Assembly: GCF_004101865.1 (NCBI RefSeq)
Contig: NZ_CP026118.1
Coordinates: 2,993,001 to 3,057,000 of the forward strand
Reading direction: 5' to 3'
DNA from: Halobacillus litoralis
GTDB lineage: Bacteria; Bacillota; Bacilli; Bacillales; Halobacillaceae
Length of the DNA stretch: 64,000 bases
In this document: in pieces, positions 1 to 9,583 of the stretch
Position numbering within the stretch: position 1 is the stretch's first letter
How the letters are laid out: every line of letters begins with the position of its first letter
Translations under genes and position numbers: made by a program
Notes under the pieces: generated by a model
Told to the model about the DNA's origin: nothing
What the model saw: the letters and a program-made list of their open reading frames with translations, nothing else
Database searches by the model: none

Positions 1-942
1 CAAGTGGTGGGGTTGGATAACATAAACGATTATTACGACCCTAATTTAAAACACTCACGCTTGGATATTCTGAAAGAAGAGAAGAACTTTAAGTTGTATA
101 AAATTAATTTGGAAGAGAAGGAAAGAATGAATGACTTTTTTGAAAAAGAGAGGCCTGAAATTGTCATTCACTTAGCAGCACAAGCTGGTGTTCGATATAG
201 TCTTGAAAACCCTCAAGCCTATATAGAATCAAACGTTGTAGGTTTCACAAATATACTAGAAGGGTGCAGACATTACAAAGTAGAACAATTAATATATGCT
301 TCTTCAAGTTCTGTTTATGGCGCAAACACTAGTTTACCGTTTTCTGTCCACGATAATGTTGATCATCCTATCAGTTTATATGCCGCAACTAAGAAGTCTA
401 ATGAACTTATGGCACATACTTACAGTCATCTATATAAACTACCTACTACAGGTTTGAGATTCTTCACAGTTTATGGTCCATGGGGAAGGCCAGACATGGC
501 TTTATTCTTATTTACTCAAGCCATTTTGAACGGTGAACCCATTAAAGTTTTTAATAATGGAGAAATGATGAGAGATTTCACTTACATTGATGATATTGTA
601 GAAAGTATTTATCGTTTAACTAAGACTACTCCTAAACCGAATACTCTATGGAGTAGCAACAACCCTGATCCTGGCACAAGCTATGCACCATACAAAGTAT
701 ATAATATAGGAAATAACAATCCTGTGAGGCTTATGGATTTCATTAGTGCTATAGAAAAAAAGTTAGGGATAGAAGCAAAAAAAGATTTTCTTCCTTTACA
801 ACCTGGCGATGTGCCTGAAACATACGCAGATGTAGAAGATCTTTTTAGAGAAGTTGATTTCCGACCACAGACTTCAATTAAAGATGGAATTAGTAATTTT
901 ATTGATTGGTACCTAGAATACTACCAAATCGACAATAAATAG
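1..942 (+). CDS. UDP-glucuronate 4-epimerase-like SDR (5' truncated by window)
   Basis: Extended short-chain dehydrogenase that should interconvert a UDP-uronic acid or UDP-sugar at C4 to supply a precursor for the capsule/exopolysaccharide made by the downstream genes. The reading frame is open from base 1, so the N-terminal NAD-binding glycine motif lies outside the window. What remains has the INDYYD segment typical of CapI-type UDP-glucuronate epimerases, a SSSVYG motif, and the catalytic Tyr-x-x-x-Lys (YAATK, about 125 residues into the visible part). The [14 protein letters not shown] segment is also typical of the family. It ends 20 bp before the nucleotide-sugar dehydrogenase, and the two are probably co-transcribed. 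The family is clear; the exact sugar is not. Confidence 0.88.
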   Translation, partial: QVVGLDNINDYYDPNLKHSRLDILKEEKNFKLYKINLEEKERMNDFFEKERPEIVIHLAAQAGVRYSLENPQAYIESNVVGFTNILEGCRHYKVEQLIYASSSSVYGANTSLPFSVHDNVDHPISLYAATKKSNELMAHTYSHLYKLPTTGLRFFTVYGPWGRPDMALFLFTQAILNGEPIKVFNNGEMMRDFTYIDDIVESIYRLTKTTPKPNTLWSSNNPDPGTSYAPYKVYNIGNNNPVRLMDFISAIEKKLGIEAKKDFLPLQPGDVPETYADVEDLFREVDFRPQTSIKDGISNFIDWYLEYYQIDNK

Positions 943-962
943 TTTTATGGGGGATTTAAATT

Positions 963-2243
963 ATGAATAGAAAAATAGCAGTAGTGGGGTTAGGATACGT
1001 AGGTTTACCGGTGGCTGTAGCGTTTGGTAAGACACATAAAGTGGTTGGCTTTGATGTTAGTGGACATAGAATACATACTTTACGTGAGGGTATTGATTTT
1101 ACGGATGAGGTAGAAACAGTAGATTTAAAAGAGGCTAATATTGACTTTACTAACGATCCAAATTCACTAAATGATGTGGATTTTATTATTGTAGCTGTAC
1201 CGACACCAATTAATGAAAATAAACAACCGGAATTAACCCCAATGATTAAAGCATCTGAAATGATTGCTAAACATATGCAAAAAGGAACAATTATAGTATA
1301 TGAATCTACTGTTTATCCAGGCGTTACTGAAGAAATATGTGTTCCGTCTTTAGAAGAGCATTCAGGATTAAAGCAAGGTGAGGACTTTTTTGTTGGCTAT
1401 TCACCTGAACGTATAAATCCTGGTGATAGAGAGCATACCTTCACGAAGATTACTAAAGTGATAGCTGGTGAAAGTGAAGGGATAACTAATATTATTGAAG
1501 AGGTTTATGGCTCAGTAGTAGAAGCAGGGGTACATCGGGCTAGCTCGATTAAAGTTGCAGAAGCAGCTAAAGTAATAGAAAATACCCAAAGAGATTTAAA
1601 TATTGCATTAATGAATGAATTGGCTATAATTTTTGATAAATTAGATATCGATACTAATGAAGTTTTAAAAGCAGCAGGCACTAAATGGAATTTTCTACCT
1701 TTTTCACCAGGTTTAGTTGGGGGGCATTGTATAGGTGTCGATCCTTATTATCTAACATATAAAGCAAATGCTGTAGGATATCATCCAGAAGTTATTTTGG
1801 CTGGTAGAAGAATCAATGATGACATGGGGAGATTTATCGCCACATCATTGATAAAAAGAATGATTAAGAAAAATATGCCAATCCAAGGTTCGAGAGTAAC
1901 TATCCTCGGTTTAACATTCAAAGAAAACGTTCCAGACCTAAGAAATTCAAAAGTGATTGATGTAATACACGAATTGAAGGATTTTGGAATTGATGTACAG
2001 GTAACCGATGCAGAGGCTGAATACGAAGAAGCTTTGAAGGAATATGGAATAGAACTTGTTCCCTATGAAGAAATAAAACCTGCTGATGCAGTAGTTTTTG
2101 CTGTTCCACATAATAGCTATATTGACAGAGGATGGTCACAATTCGAAATGTTACTAAAGCATGGAAAAGGAATTGTAGTAGATATTAAAAGTAGTTTACC
2201 TCAGGATGAAACACCAGCAAACATAGATCTTTGGAGGTTATAA
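963..2243 (+). CDS. UDP-glucose/UDP-N-acetylhexosamine 6-dehydrogenase
   Basis: NAD-dependent nucleotide-sugar dehydrogenase that oxidises the C6 hydroxyl of a UDP-sugar to a carboxylate in two steps, giving a UDP-uronic acid. At 426 aa it has the family length. GLGYVGLP at residues 9-16 is the NAD-binding loop, YSPERINPGD is typical of the WecC/TviB/CapL subgroup, and GGHCIGVDPYYL carries the catalytic cysteine near residue 256. A GGGGG ribosome site precedes the ATG. The pairing with an upstream uronate epimerase suggests that a galacturonate-type or N-acetylated uronate is a component of the polymer. I infer the TviB/CapL side of the family from the PERINPGD block, but substrate specificity cannot be read from sequence alone. 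Confidence 0.9.
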   Translation: MNRKIAVVGLGYVGLPVAVAFGKTHKVVGFDVSGHRIHTLREGIDFTDEVETVDLKEANIDFTNDPNSLNDVDFIIVAVPTPINENKQPELTPMIKASEMIAKHMQKGTIIVYESTVYPGVTEEICVPSLEEHSGLKQGEDFFVGYSPERINPGDREHTFTKITKVIAGESEGITNIIEEVYGSVVEAGVHRASSIKVAEAAKVIENTQRDLNIALMNELAIIFDKLDIDTNEVLKAAGTKWNFLPFSPGLVGGHCIGVDPYYLTYKANAVGYHPEVILAGRRINDDMGRFIATSLIKRMIKKNMPIQGSRVTILGLTFKENVPDLRNSKVIDVIHELKDFGIDVQVTDAEAEYEEALKEYGIELVPYEEIKPADAVVFAVPHNSYIDRGWSQFEMLLKHGKGIVVDIKSSLPQDETPANIDLWRL

Positions 2244-2249
2244 TAATTG

Positions 2250-2294
2250 ATGAGTAAGAGTGATTTTAAAATTTATATCGTCAACTATAATTGA
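2250..2294 (+). pseudogene. Possible remnant of a family 2 glycosyltransferase start
   Basis: A 14-codon reading frame starts with ATG 12 nt after a GGAGG site and encodes MSKSDFKIYIVNYN before TGA. The peptide matches the first beta strand and the xIVNYN motif with which many GT2 glycosyltransferases begin. The rest of such a gene is missing and the Wzy-like gene starts 25 bp later. I infer a deletion remnant left when the cluster was rearranged. A chance leader peptide is the alternative. Confidence 0.4.
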
Positions 2295-2318
2295 CGATTT
2301 TAATGGAAGTGTTCTACT

Positions 2319-3608
2319 GTGTTGAAATTTTATTTGAATATTTTTTTGCTATCTATATTTGGAGTACTTGTATTCATAGATGTCCACTATTATATTTTTA
2401 TGCCAATATTAATAGCTTTATTTTTTGTTAATTTTCCAAAATTAAACTATGATAATTTGTTGCTTTTTTCTATTTATACCTCATTTTTTGGGATATATCT
2501 ATCTTTAGAGAACTTCCCAGAAATACAAATTTATAGATTATTAATTTTACCTATAGGATTTTATATTCTCTTAAAGGGTTTATTAAAAAAACAAAAAATT
2601 TACCTTTATTTTTTGATGATATTTTTGTACATTTGGATTCATCCATTCTTAGTTTCGTGGAAAGGATCGCTAGAAAACCTTACATTTACCATGACATTAT
2701 TAAGTACCTACTTTGTGATTTTAGTAACTTATGAAATATGCAAAAGAGGTCAAATAAATAAGCTTTTAACTTCATTTTTACTTTTTATTGTATGTAATAT
2801 AATAGTTAGTGTGTCAGAAGTAATTACTTCCGAGCACTTAATATATTCAAACATAGTAAATTATACACAAACCAATTTATTTCTCCCAACAGGGTTTTTC
2901 TTTAATCAAAATGATCTAGGTATTACATTACTATGTTGCCTTATAGTAATAAATATTATGGATAATAAAATAAAGTACAATGTATTATTGAATTTTTCAA
3001 TCACAATATTGATTTTTATTATTAGTTCTCGTACATTAATAGTTTGTACAGTAGCCTTTTATTTAATATTATTTTTTAAGAATTTTAAATTCAGGAATAT
3101 ATTCAAAGTTATATTTATTGGTATTCCTTTTGTTTTAGTTATTTTAATGATAGGAACTAACTACTATGATACTATAGGCAGTTACTCAGTAGAAAAACTA
3201 TCAAACATAATTAACATCTTTGATAGCAGAAATGAAGTTTATGCATATCATATAAAATTGATTTATGAATATCCATTTGGTCTTACAGAAAATATGTATA
3301 ATAATTTAGTCTTTAATAAAGGAATGACCAATTCTCATAGTTTAGTAATTGAGTTAACTCAAAGGTTTGGCCTTATCTTTATTTTTGCTTTAATAGCTAC
3401 CTTGATTCTTTTTTTTATAAAGAACGTAAAAGGAAACAAGTTATATATAGGCACAATATTAATTATTTTTTTTCTTATGTCCAATGTAAGTTCTAGTTTG
3501 TTAACGGGGAGTAACATAGTCTGGAGTCTAACTGTTCTTGCTATATTAATGATCGTTGATGAAAGTAGGTTAAAGAGTAAGTATGCTACTCAAGAATGTA
3601 ATTATTAG
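2319..3608 (+). CDS. Wzy-like O-antigen/capsule polymerase
   Basis: Integral membrane protein of 429 aa with about 10-12 hydrophobic segments, very AT-rich codons and no soluble domain at either end. This is the profile of Wzy polymerases and O-antigen ligases, which join lipid-linked repeat units on the outer face of the membrane. A large loop follows the middle membrane segments (FNQNDLGIT, then a hydrophilic stretch with SRNEVYAYH), and FNQND-type segments recur in O-antigen-ligase-family proteins. The adjacent Wzx flippase overlaps its 3' end by 26 bp, which supports a paired Wzx/Wzy pathway. The start is GTG (TTG is the next codon) with only a weak ribosome site. Polymerases are poorly conserved, so the call rests on topology and context. 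Confidence 0.75.
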   Translation: MLKFYLNIFLLSIFGVLVFIDVHYYIFMPILIALFFVNFPKLNYDNLLLFSIYTSFFGIYLSLENFPEIQIYRLLILPIGFYILLKGLLKKQKIYLYFLMIFLYIWIHPFLVSWKGSLENLTFTMTLLSTYFVILVTYEICKRGQINKLLTSFLLFIVCNIIVSVSEVITSEHLIYSNIVNYTQTNLFLPTGFFFNQNDLGITLLCCLIVINIMDNKIKYNVLLNFSITILIFIISSRTLIVCTVAFYLILFFKNFKFRNIFKVIFIGIPFVLVILMIGTNYYDTIGSYSVEKLSNIINIFDSRNEVYAYHIKLIYEYPFGLTENMYNNLVFNKGMTNSHSLVIELTQRFGLIFIFALIATLILFFIKNVKGNKLYIGTILIIFFLMSNVSSSLLTGSNIVWSLTVLAILMIVDESRLKSKYATQECNY

Positions 3609-5028
3609 AAAATTTCTATCCTTTTCGGTCGGTAGTTGGGTTAGTTTGCTTATTGCCATAGTAACTACACCTATAATAACTAGAATTCTTACACCAGAAG
3701 ATTATGGGATTTATTCTCTTTTTTTAGTTAGTACAAATCTATTCTTATTACTAGCATTGTTAGGAACAGATCAGATGTACTTTAGGTTTTATCCCGAGTT
3801 AAAAAGGGATAATCATGAATTATTAAGGAAAGTTATTGTAATAAATATAATTAGTTTCATTGCTATAACCATTTTATTACTAGTTTTTAGAGAGCAGTTA
3901 TCCGAATTGCTTTTTGGTGTAAGGATTAATAATCTAATTATATTGCTAATATTATATATAGCGGGTAGGTTGGTAATAAGGATATGCTTGTCAATATTAA
4001 GAATGGAGGAAGAAGGAGTTAAATATTCCTTCATTCAAGCCGCTATTAAACTTTTTGACTTAATAATAATAATATTGCTTATTTTTATTATTAGTAGCGA
4101 TTCTTATACTTTTTATATTCCTGTATTGTCTTTAGTAATTTCAAACTTTATTGTGGTTTTTATTTCTATATATTATACTCTTAAAACTTGGAAAATGGTT
4201 TTATTTGATAGAAATACTAAAATATTTATTAGCTATAAGGAACTTATAAAATATGGCTTTCCCTTTTCTTTGACACTTCTAATCACTTGGTTATTTCAAT
4301 ATACAGATAGGCTATTGTTAAAAGAAATGAACGGTATGGAGGATGTGGGTATATATTCGGCTGCTTTTAAAATTGTTTCAATCTTACTTATTTTACATAC
4401 TAGTTTTAATTCGTATTGGATACCACTAAGTTATAAAAAATTTGAAGAAAAAAACAATGATACAATCAATTTCTTTGTTCAGTCGTTTAACATAGTTTCT
4501 TTAATAACATTTAGTTTAGGGATTATATTGATTTTATGTAAGAGCTTATTGAAAATATTATTAGGACAATCATTTTATGATTCTATAAATATTTTTCCGA
4601 TACTAGTAATTATCCCTGTTATGTTAATTCTTTCAGAGGTTACTATGGTAGGTATAAACTTTTATAAAAAATCCTATTTACACATATATATTTCTATAAC
4701 TATTACATTGATTAACGTGGTTGGGAGTTACTTATTGATTCAATGGATAGGAATTATGGGGGCGGCGATATCTACCTCTCTTTCTTATCTAATATACTTC
4801 TTCCTTAGAACTTGGGCTGGAAATTATTTTTATAAAATAAAGATAAATTATCTGAGTTTTACAAGTAATTTACTTTTGTTTATTCTCTTAGCTCTTCTAA
4901 ACAGTTTCTTTGATCCACTTAACCATATTATTTTAATAATTAATTCTATATTAGTTGGGACTTTCTTAGTGATAAATATTAGCCGGTTTTATGAAATCTT
5001 TTCTAAATTGCGTGGAGGTATAAAATAA
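3583..5028 (+). CDS. Wzx-type polysaccharide flippase (MATE/MVF superfamily)
   Basis: A 481-aa membrane protein with 12-14 predicted helices. It should move undecaprenyl-diphosphate-linked repeat units across the membrane. The N-terminus (SVGSWVSLLIAIVTTPIITRILTPEDYGIYSLF) is the classic polysaccharide-biosynthesis-protein signature, with the TPEDYGxYS motif after helix 1. The gene overlaps the end of the polymerase gene by 26 bp and is followed without a gap by the first GT4 gene, so translation is likely coupled. Composition is about as AT-rich as its neighbours. Confidence 0.88.
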   Translation: MLLKNVIIRKFLSFSVGSWVSLLIAIVTTPIITRILTPEDYGIYSLFLVSTNLFLLLALLGTDQMYFRFYPELKRDNHELLRKVIVINIISFIAITILLLVFREQLSELLFGVRINNLIILLILYIAGRLVIRICLSILRMEEEGVKYSFIQAAIKLFDLIIIILLIFIISSDSYTFYIPVLSLVISNFIVVFISIYYTLKTWKMVLFDRNTKIFISYKELIKYGFPFSLTLLITWLFQYTDRLLLKEMNGMEDVGIYSAAFKIVSILLILHTSFNSYWIPLSYKKFEEKNNDTINFFVQSFNIVSLITFSLGIILILCKSLLKILLGQSFYDSINIFPILVIIPVMLILSEVTMVGINFYKKSYLHIYISITITLINVVGSYLLIQWIGIMGAAISTSLSYLIYFFLRTWAGNYFYKIKINYLSFTSNLLLFILLALLNSFFDPLNHIILIINSILVGTFLVINISRFYEIFSKLRGGIK

Positions 5029-6144
5029 ATGGTAAACAAAAGAGTGTTACATGTTTTTGCAACTTTAGATAAAGGTGGAGCTGAATCCAGAATATTAGAT
5101 GTCTATAGAAATCTGAATGAAAAAGTGCAATTCGATTTCTTAGTGCTTGATAATAAAGACCATTATTATGATGCGGAAGTTAAATCGTTAGGTGGAAAAA
5201 AATATACCATTAATCATCCCAAAAATGTTGGAGTTCTTCGACATTTTTTAGAATTATACACCCTTATAAAAAATGAAGGTCCATATCAAGCAGTTCATTC
5301 TCACACGTCTTACCATCAAGGGATTGTAGCATTAGCTGCTAAAGCAGCAAGAGTTCCAAATATTATTTGTCACTCGAGAACTACTTCCAGTCTCAAAGAC
5401 CGTGGTTTAAAATTCCAAATTGCTCTTTTTTTAGGAAGAAAGCTAATTAACCTAGCAGCGACAAAAAAATTAGCCATTAGTAAAGAGGCTGGAGAATTTC
5501 TTTTTAATACAGGGGAGTTCACAGTTGTTCCAAACGCTATAGATATTGAGAGGTTTTTCATTTCGGATAAGACACAAAAAGAAAAGATGGATTTTTTTAA
5601 TATTGATGAAGCGGATATTATTATGGGCCACGTTGGAAGGTTTGCGAAGATGAAAAACCAAAAGTTTTTAGTGGATATTTGTAATAAAATGATTGATAAC
5701 GGCATTAATGCTCACCTTGTCCTCGTAGGCGAAGGGCAACTGAGAAAAGATGTTACGAAATTAGCAATAAACCAGGGAATTATTAATAATGTTCATTTTT
5801 TAGGCCTAAGAGAGGATGTTCCGGAAATACTTAAATCGATTGATGTATTCGTTATGCCTTCTCTTTATGAAGGGTTGGGCGGTGGAGCTATAGAAGCTCA
5901 GGCTGCAGGAGTTCCTTGTGTAACTTCTGACAAATTACCTGAGGAAATTAATATGGGTCTGGGTTTGTTGAAAAAAATAAGTCTTGAAGACAGCATAGAA
6001 CAGTGGATAAAAATAATTACTAATCAAATTAATATTGATAGACCCACTAATAAGAGTATTAAAAGGAATTTTGAAAAGAAAAAATTTACTATTGATGAAG
6101 AAGTAACACAATTATGTAAAGCTTATAATATTATTTTGAAATAG
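5029..6144 (+). CDS. GT4-family glycosyltransferase
   Basis: Retaining GT-B glycosyltransferase of 371 aa that should add a sugar to the lipid-linked repeat unit in the cytoplasm. The N-terminal domain shows the DKGGAESRI acceptor-side motif and VHSHTSYHQG. The C-terminal domain has GHVGRF, HFLGLREDVPEIL and the EGLGGGAIEAQAAG block, which is the E-x7-E nucleotide-sugar site. The ATG follows the flippase stop directly, with GGAGG within the flippase's last codons. The donor and linkage cannot be assigned. Confidence 0.88.
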   Translation: MVNKRVLHVFATLDKGGAESRILDVYRNLNEKVQFDFLVLDNKDHYYDAEVKSLGGKKYTINHPKNVGVLRHFLELYTLIKNEGPYQAVHSHTSYHQGIVALAAKAARVPNIICHSRTTSSLKDRGLKFQIALFLGRKLINLAATKKLAISKEAGEFLFNTGEFTVVPNAIDIERFFISDKTQKEKMDFFNIDEADIIMGHVGRFAKMKNQKFLVDICNKMIDNGINAHLVLVGEGQLRKDVTKLAINQGIINNVHFLGLREDVPEILKSIDVFVMPSLYEGLGGGAIEAQAAGVPCVTSDKLPEEINMGLGLLKKISLEDSIEQWIKIITNQINIDRPTNKSIKRNFEKKKFTIDEEVTQLCKAYNIILK

Positions 6145-6156
6145 GGGTAAAAACTT

Positions 6157-7257
6157 ATGAAAAGGAAAAAAGTGTTGCATATTATTCCTAACACAACTTT
6201 TGGTGGAACATCCAAATTAATATTAGATATTTATAAAAAAGTAGATAAAAGCCTAATACATTTTGATTTTGTTTCATTTAATAAAGGAGAGTTACATTCT
6301 GAATTTACTCGTTATGGATCTAATGTAGAGTATATCCCTTATATAAAAGAAACCGGTATTATTAAACATATAAAGCTAATAATGTCGATAATAAAGAAGA
6401 ATGGTCCATATGATGCTATTCATGTTCATAATGGGTATAAAGCTAGTCCTGCCTTATTTGCTGCAAAAATATCAGGGATTAACAACAGAATAACTCATAT
6501 CCACCAAAACAAAGTTAGTAGTAGATGGATAAAAGGCTTGTTTCCAATACTTAAGTATTTTCTTAATTTACTTTCAACAAAAAAGGTAGCTTGTAGTAAA
6601 AGTGCTGGGGAGTTAGTCTATAGTAACAGTTTTCAAGTTATTAATAATAGTATAGATTTGGAAAAGTATGATTGGAGCAGTTTAACTTCAAAGGCTGATT
6701 TTAAAAAAGAGTTTGATATTCCAAACAATACTTTGGTATTAGGACATGTTGGTAGGTTTTCAAATGTAAAAAACCATGAATTCTTAATAAATATCTCAGA
6801 GTATTTAAAGAGTGAGAAAGTCCCTCATAAATTACTTTTGATAGGTAAGGGGCCTTTAGAAAAAAGTATTAGAGAATTAGTGAAAAAAAAAGGGCTAGAA
6901 AATAATGTTAATTTTTTAGGTAATAGATTCGATGTTCCTGATTTAGTGAAAAATTTAGATGTATTTTTGTTGCCATCTTACTTCGAAGGTTTTTCAATAG
7001 CAACTTTAGAAGCACAGGTATTAGGGGTGAAAAGTATAATATCTAATAATGTACCAAAGGAAGTCGACTTAAATGCAAATATTATAAAATATAAAAAATT
7101 AAGTGATGGAGCTGAGAGCTGGGGTAGAGAAGTGTTAGGGATGATTAAAGAGTCTCCTTTAGATGAATGGGAAATAAAGCATTCCCTTAAAGTAAAAGGC
7201 CTAGATCTGGAGACAACTGTGAAAGAATTTGAAAATTTGTATTTTAGAACTCCTTAA
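6157..7257 (+). CDS. GT4-family glycosyltransferase, paralogue of the preceding gene
   Basis: A 366-aa GT-B enzyme laid out like its upstream neighbour: HIIPNTTFGGTSKLI at the N-terminus, AIHVHNGYKASP, then GHVGRFSNVKNH, NFLGNRFDVPDLV and EGFSIATLEAQVLG (E-x7-E) in the C-terminal half. The similarity in the VxHVGRF...KN and FLG.R.DVP blocks suggests that the two arose by duplication and now add different or successive sugars. It starts 12 bp after the previous stop with a GGGG ribosome site. Confidence 0.87.
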   Translation: MKRKKVLHIIPNTTFGGTSKLILDIYKKVDKSLIHFDFVSFNKGELHSEFTRYGSNVEYIPYIKETGIIKHIKLIMSIIKKNGPYDAIHVHNGYKASPALFAAKISGINNRITHIHQNKVSSRWIKGLFPILKYFLNLLSTKKVACSKSAGELVYSNSFQVINNSIDLEKYDWSSLTSKADFKKEFDIPNNTLVLGHVGRFSNVKNHEFLINISEYLKSEKVPHKLLLIGKGPLEKSIRELVKKKGLENNVNFLGNRFDVPDLVKNLDVFLLPSYFEGFSIATLEAQVLGVKSIISNNVPKEVDLNANIIKYKKLSDGAESWGREVLGMIKESPLDEWEIKHSLKVKGLDLETTVKEFENLYFRTP

Positions 7258-7333
7258 TGGAGTAAAGTATATTTATTCTTATTTGAAATTTACGGTTAAC
7301 TAAATATTGGTGAAATTTTGATAGGGGGAAATT

Positions 7334-8470
7334 ATGAAAATAGTTCAAATTAGTGCAATTGATTCGACTATGAATGGCTTATTAAGAGAACTCAATACTA
7401 CAATTTTAAATGAAGGACATACCTTAATTTGTGTATGTTCTGATGGTAATAAAGTTAAAAAAATGAAAGATGAAGGTTTTGATATAAGAACGATTAATAT
7501 AGATCGAAAAATTTCGCCTATTAAAAACGTAAAGTCTATTATCAATATGGTTAAATTATTTCGGAAAGAAAAACCGGATGTAGTTCATGTTCATACACCT
7601 GTTGCTTCGGTTTTAGGAAGAATAGCGGCAAAGTTGGCAAAAGTTCCTACAATTATATATACTGCGCATGGATTCTATTTTCATGAAAATATGACACCAA
7701 TGAAGTATAAAATATTTTATTTGATAGAAAAGTGGTGTGCAAAATTGTGCACGAATTACATTTTTACACAGAGTGAAGAGGATGGTAACTTAGCAATTGA
7801 GAACAATTTTTTACCAAATGATCGTATTACTGTAATTAGTAATGGAGTTGATGTTAATAAAAGTTTTAACCCCACAAATATAAATGAAAATAGGATCAGG
7901 GAATTAAAAGAAGAGTTTAGTTTTCGGGAAAATGATGTTATTGTTACTTTTATCGGAAGACTGGTTAAAGAGAAAGGAATTCTTGACTTATTAGAAGCTT
8001 TCAATATTATTGAAAAGGAAAATATTAAGTTACTTGTAATTGGTGAAACTAGTGCTACGGAAAGAGACCAAGAAACTAAGGTACAATTAGAAATTCATAG
8101 AAGTAATCCAAACATAATTTTTACAGGCTATAGAAATGATATTCCCGATCTATTAGCTTTAACAGATATATATTGCCTTCCTTCTTATCGTGAAGGAATG
8201 CCAAGGTCTATTATTGAAGCTATGGCTATGGAATGTGCAATTATTGCTACAAATATTCGAGGGTCACGAGAGGAAGTAGATAATAGCCTTAATGGTTATT
8301 TAGTTAATTTAAAGTCTCCTGATGAAATTGCTTCTTCTATAATTAATTTATCAACTTCTAACAAAACACTAAATTCTTTTAAAGTAAAAGCGAGAGAAAA
8401 AGCTGTCAAATATTATGATGAAAAAAAAGTTGTGAAAAGGCAATTAGATGTATTTAATAAAACTACTTAG
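7334..8470 (+). CDS. EpsD-like GT4 glycosyltransferase
   Basis: A 378-aa GT-B glycosyltransferase of the EpsD/CapJ type. The evidence is an N-terminal KPDVVHVHTPVASVLGR motif, TAHGFYFHE, the central SNGVDV and FIGRLVKEKGI, and the C-terminal PSYREGMPRSIIEAMA block with E-x7-E. In EpsD-like enzymes this order (GT4 followed by a sugar transferase) is common near the initiating transferase. A 76-bp AT-rich gap separates it from the previous gene, and a GGGGG site sits 8 nt before the ATG. Confidence 0.88.
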   Translation: MKIVQISAIDSTMNGLLRELNTTILNEGHTLICVCSDGNKVKKMKDEGFDIRTINIDRKISPIKNVKSIINMVKLFRKEKPDVVHVHTPVASVLGRIAAKLAKVPTIIYTAHGFYFHENMTPMKYKIFYLIEKWCAKLCTNYIFTQSEEDGNLAIENNFLPNDRITVISNGVDVNKSFNPTNINENRIRELKEEFSFRENDVIVTFIGRLVKEKGILDLLEAFNIIEKENIKLLVIGETSATERDQETKVQLEIHRSNPNIIFTGYRNDIPDLLALTDIYCLPSYREGMPRSIIEAMAMECAIIATNIRGSREEVDNSLNGYLVNLKSPDEIASSIINLSTSNKTLNSFKVKAREKAVKYYDEKKVVKRQLDVFNKTT

Positions 8471-8484
8471 GAGATAGATCAGTT

Positions 8485-9048
8485 ATGAAAAGATTGGTTG
8501 ACTTAATTATTTCCGTTTTTGCGTTTATATTTTTTATACCGTTATTATTTATAGTGGGAATCTTGATAAAAATTGAAGATAGAGGTCCAGTTATTTTTAA
8601 ACAAAATCGTGGTGGAATCTATCAAAAACACTTTGAAATATACAAATTTCGAACAATGGTTCAAAATGCTGAGAATATTGGACTTAAGTACAAAACAGAA
8701 GAAAATGACACTAGAATTACTAAAGTTGGAATGTTCTTAAGGAAATATAGTATTGATGAGTTGCCACAACTTATTAATATTATCAAGGGAGATATGTCTG
8801 TAGTTGGACCAAGACCTGCACTACCAGTGCACACTGATAATTACAATAAATATCAACTTAAACGTTTGCAAGTTAAACCGGGAGTAACTGGGTTGGCTCA
8901 AATTAAGGGAAGAAATAATTTAAGTTGGGATGAAAAAATAAATTGGGATATTAAATATGTAGAGAAACATTCCATATGGTTAGATATTAAAATAATATTA
9001 AAAACAGTGAAGATAGTATTCAATAAAAAAAATATATATCAAAAATGA
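8485..9048 (+). CDS. Undecaprenyl-phosphate sugar phosphotransferase (initiating PGT)
   Basis: Monotopic phosphoglycosyl transferase of 187 aa (bacterial sugar transferase family, PglC/EpsL-like). It transfers phospho-sugar from a UDP-sugar to undecaprenyl phosphate and so starts each repeat unit. One hydrophobic membrane helix (residues 8-30) is followed by IEDRGPVIFKQNR, YKFRTM, DELPQLINIIKGDMSVVGPRP and the VKPGVTGLAQIKGRN block. The acidic Glu-Asp pair (IED) and the PRP motif are the catalytic landmarks. The short form has no extra N-terminal membrane domain. It is followed closely by a GNAT and an ATP-grasp gene. Confidence 0.92.
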   Translation: MKRLVDLIISVFAFIFFIPLLFIVGILIKIEDRGPVIFKQNRGGIYQKHFEIYKFRTMVQNAENIGLKYKTEENDTRITKVGMFLRKYSIDELPQLINIIKGDMSVVGPRPALPVHTDNYNKYQLKRLQVKPGVTGLAQIKGRNNLSWDEKINWDIKYVEKHSIWLDIKIILKTVKIVFNKKNIYQK

Positions 9049-9058
9049 GAGGGATAAC

Positions 9059-9583
9059 ATGTTAGTTAACAATAGTATAAGGATTAGACCAATTATGTTG
9101 GAAGATATTACTATTCTTAATAAATGGAAAAATGATCATAGTGTTTTTAGAAACCTTGGTGGAGGTTTTAAACCTGTATCAATTGATCAACAAAGAAACT
9201 GGATGGATAATATGATTGATATGAATGGGAATAATAAAAGGTTTATTATTGAAATAAAGAATGGAGTACCTATAGGTATGGTTGGGCTTTACAACATTAA
9301 CCATATTAATAGAAACTGTGAATTTGGCATTTACATAGGTGAAAAGGAACATAATGGAAAGGGATATGGTACTAGTGCTACTGAATTAATGTTGGATTTT
9401 GCATTTAACAATCTAAATTTAAATAAAATTAAATTGTTAGTAAATGAAGGCAACCCAGCTATTAATTTATATAAGCGTTTGAAATTCAATCAAGTAGGTA
9501 AGATGAGTCAAGAAAGGTTTATAGATGGGGAATATGTTGATGTAATAATAATGGAAAAATTAAAGGATGAGTGTGATATATAG
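9059..9583 (+). CDS. GNAT-family N-acetyltransferase
   Basis: A 174-aa GNAT protein. Acyl-CoA motif A is visible as KEHNGKGYGTSATELM (near residues 99-114), followed by VNEGNPAINLYKRLKF, which is motif B. It probably acetylates an amino-sugar nucleotide, taking the place that the left-handed beta-helix acetyltransferase EpsM has in the Bacillus subtilis eps operon. PseH-like or RimJ-like relatives are possible. Its TAG stop overlaps the GTG start of the next gene by one base, a sign of translational coupling. Confidence 0.8.
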   Translation: MLVNNSIRIRPIMLEDITILNKWKNDHSVFRNLGGGFKPVSIDQQRNWMDNMIDMNGNNKRFIIEIKNGVPIGMVGLYNINHINRNCEFGIYIGEKEHNGKGYGTSATELMLDFAFNNLNLNKIKLLVNEGNPAINLYKRLKFNQVGKMSQERFIDGEYVDVIIMEKLKDECDI

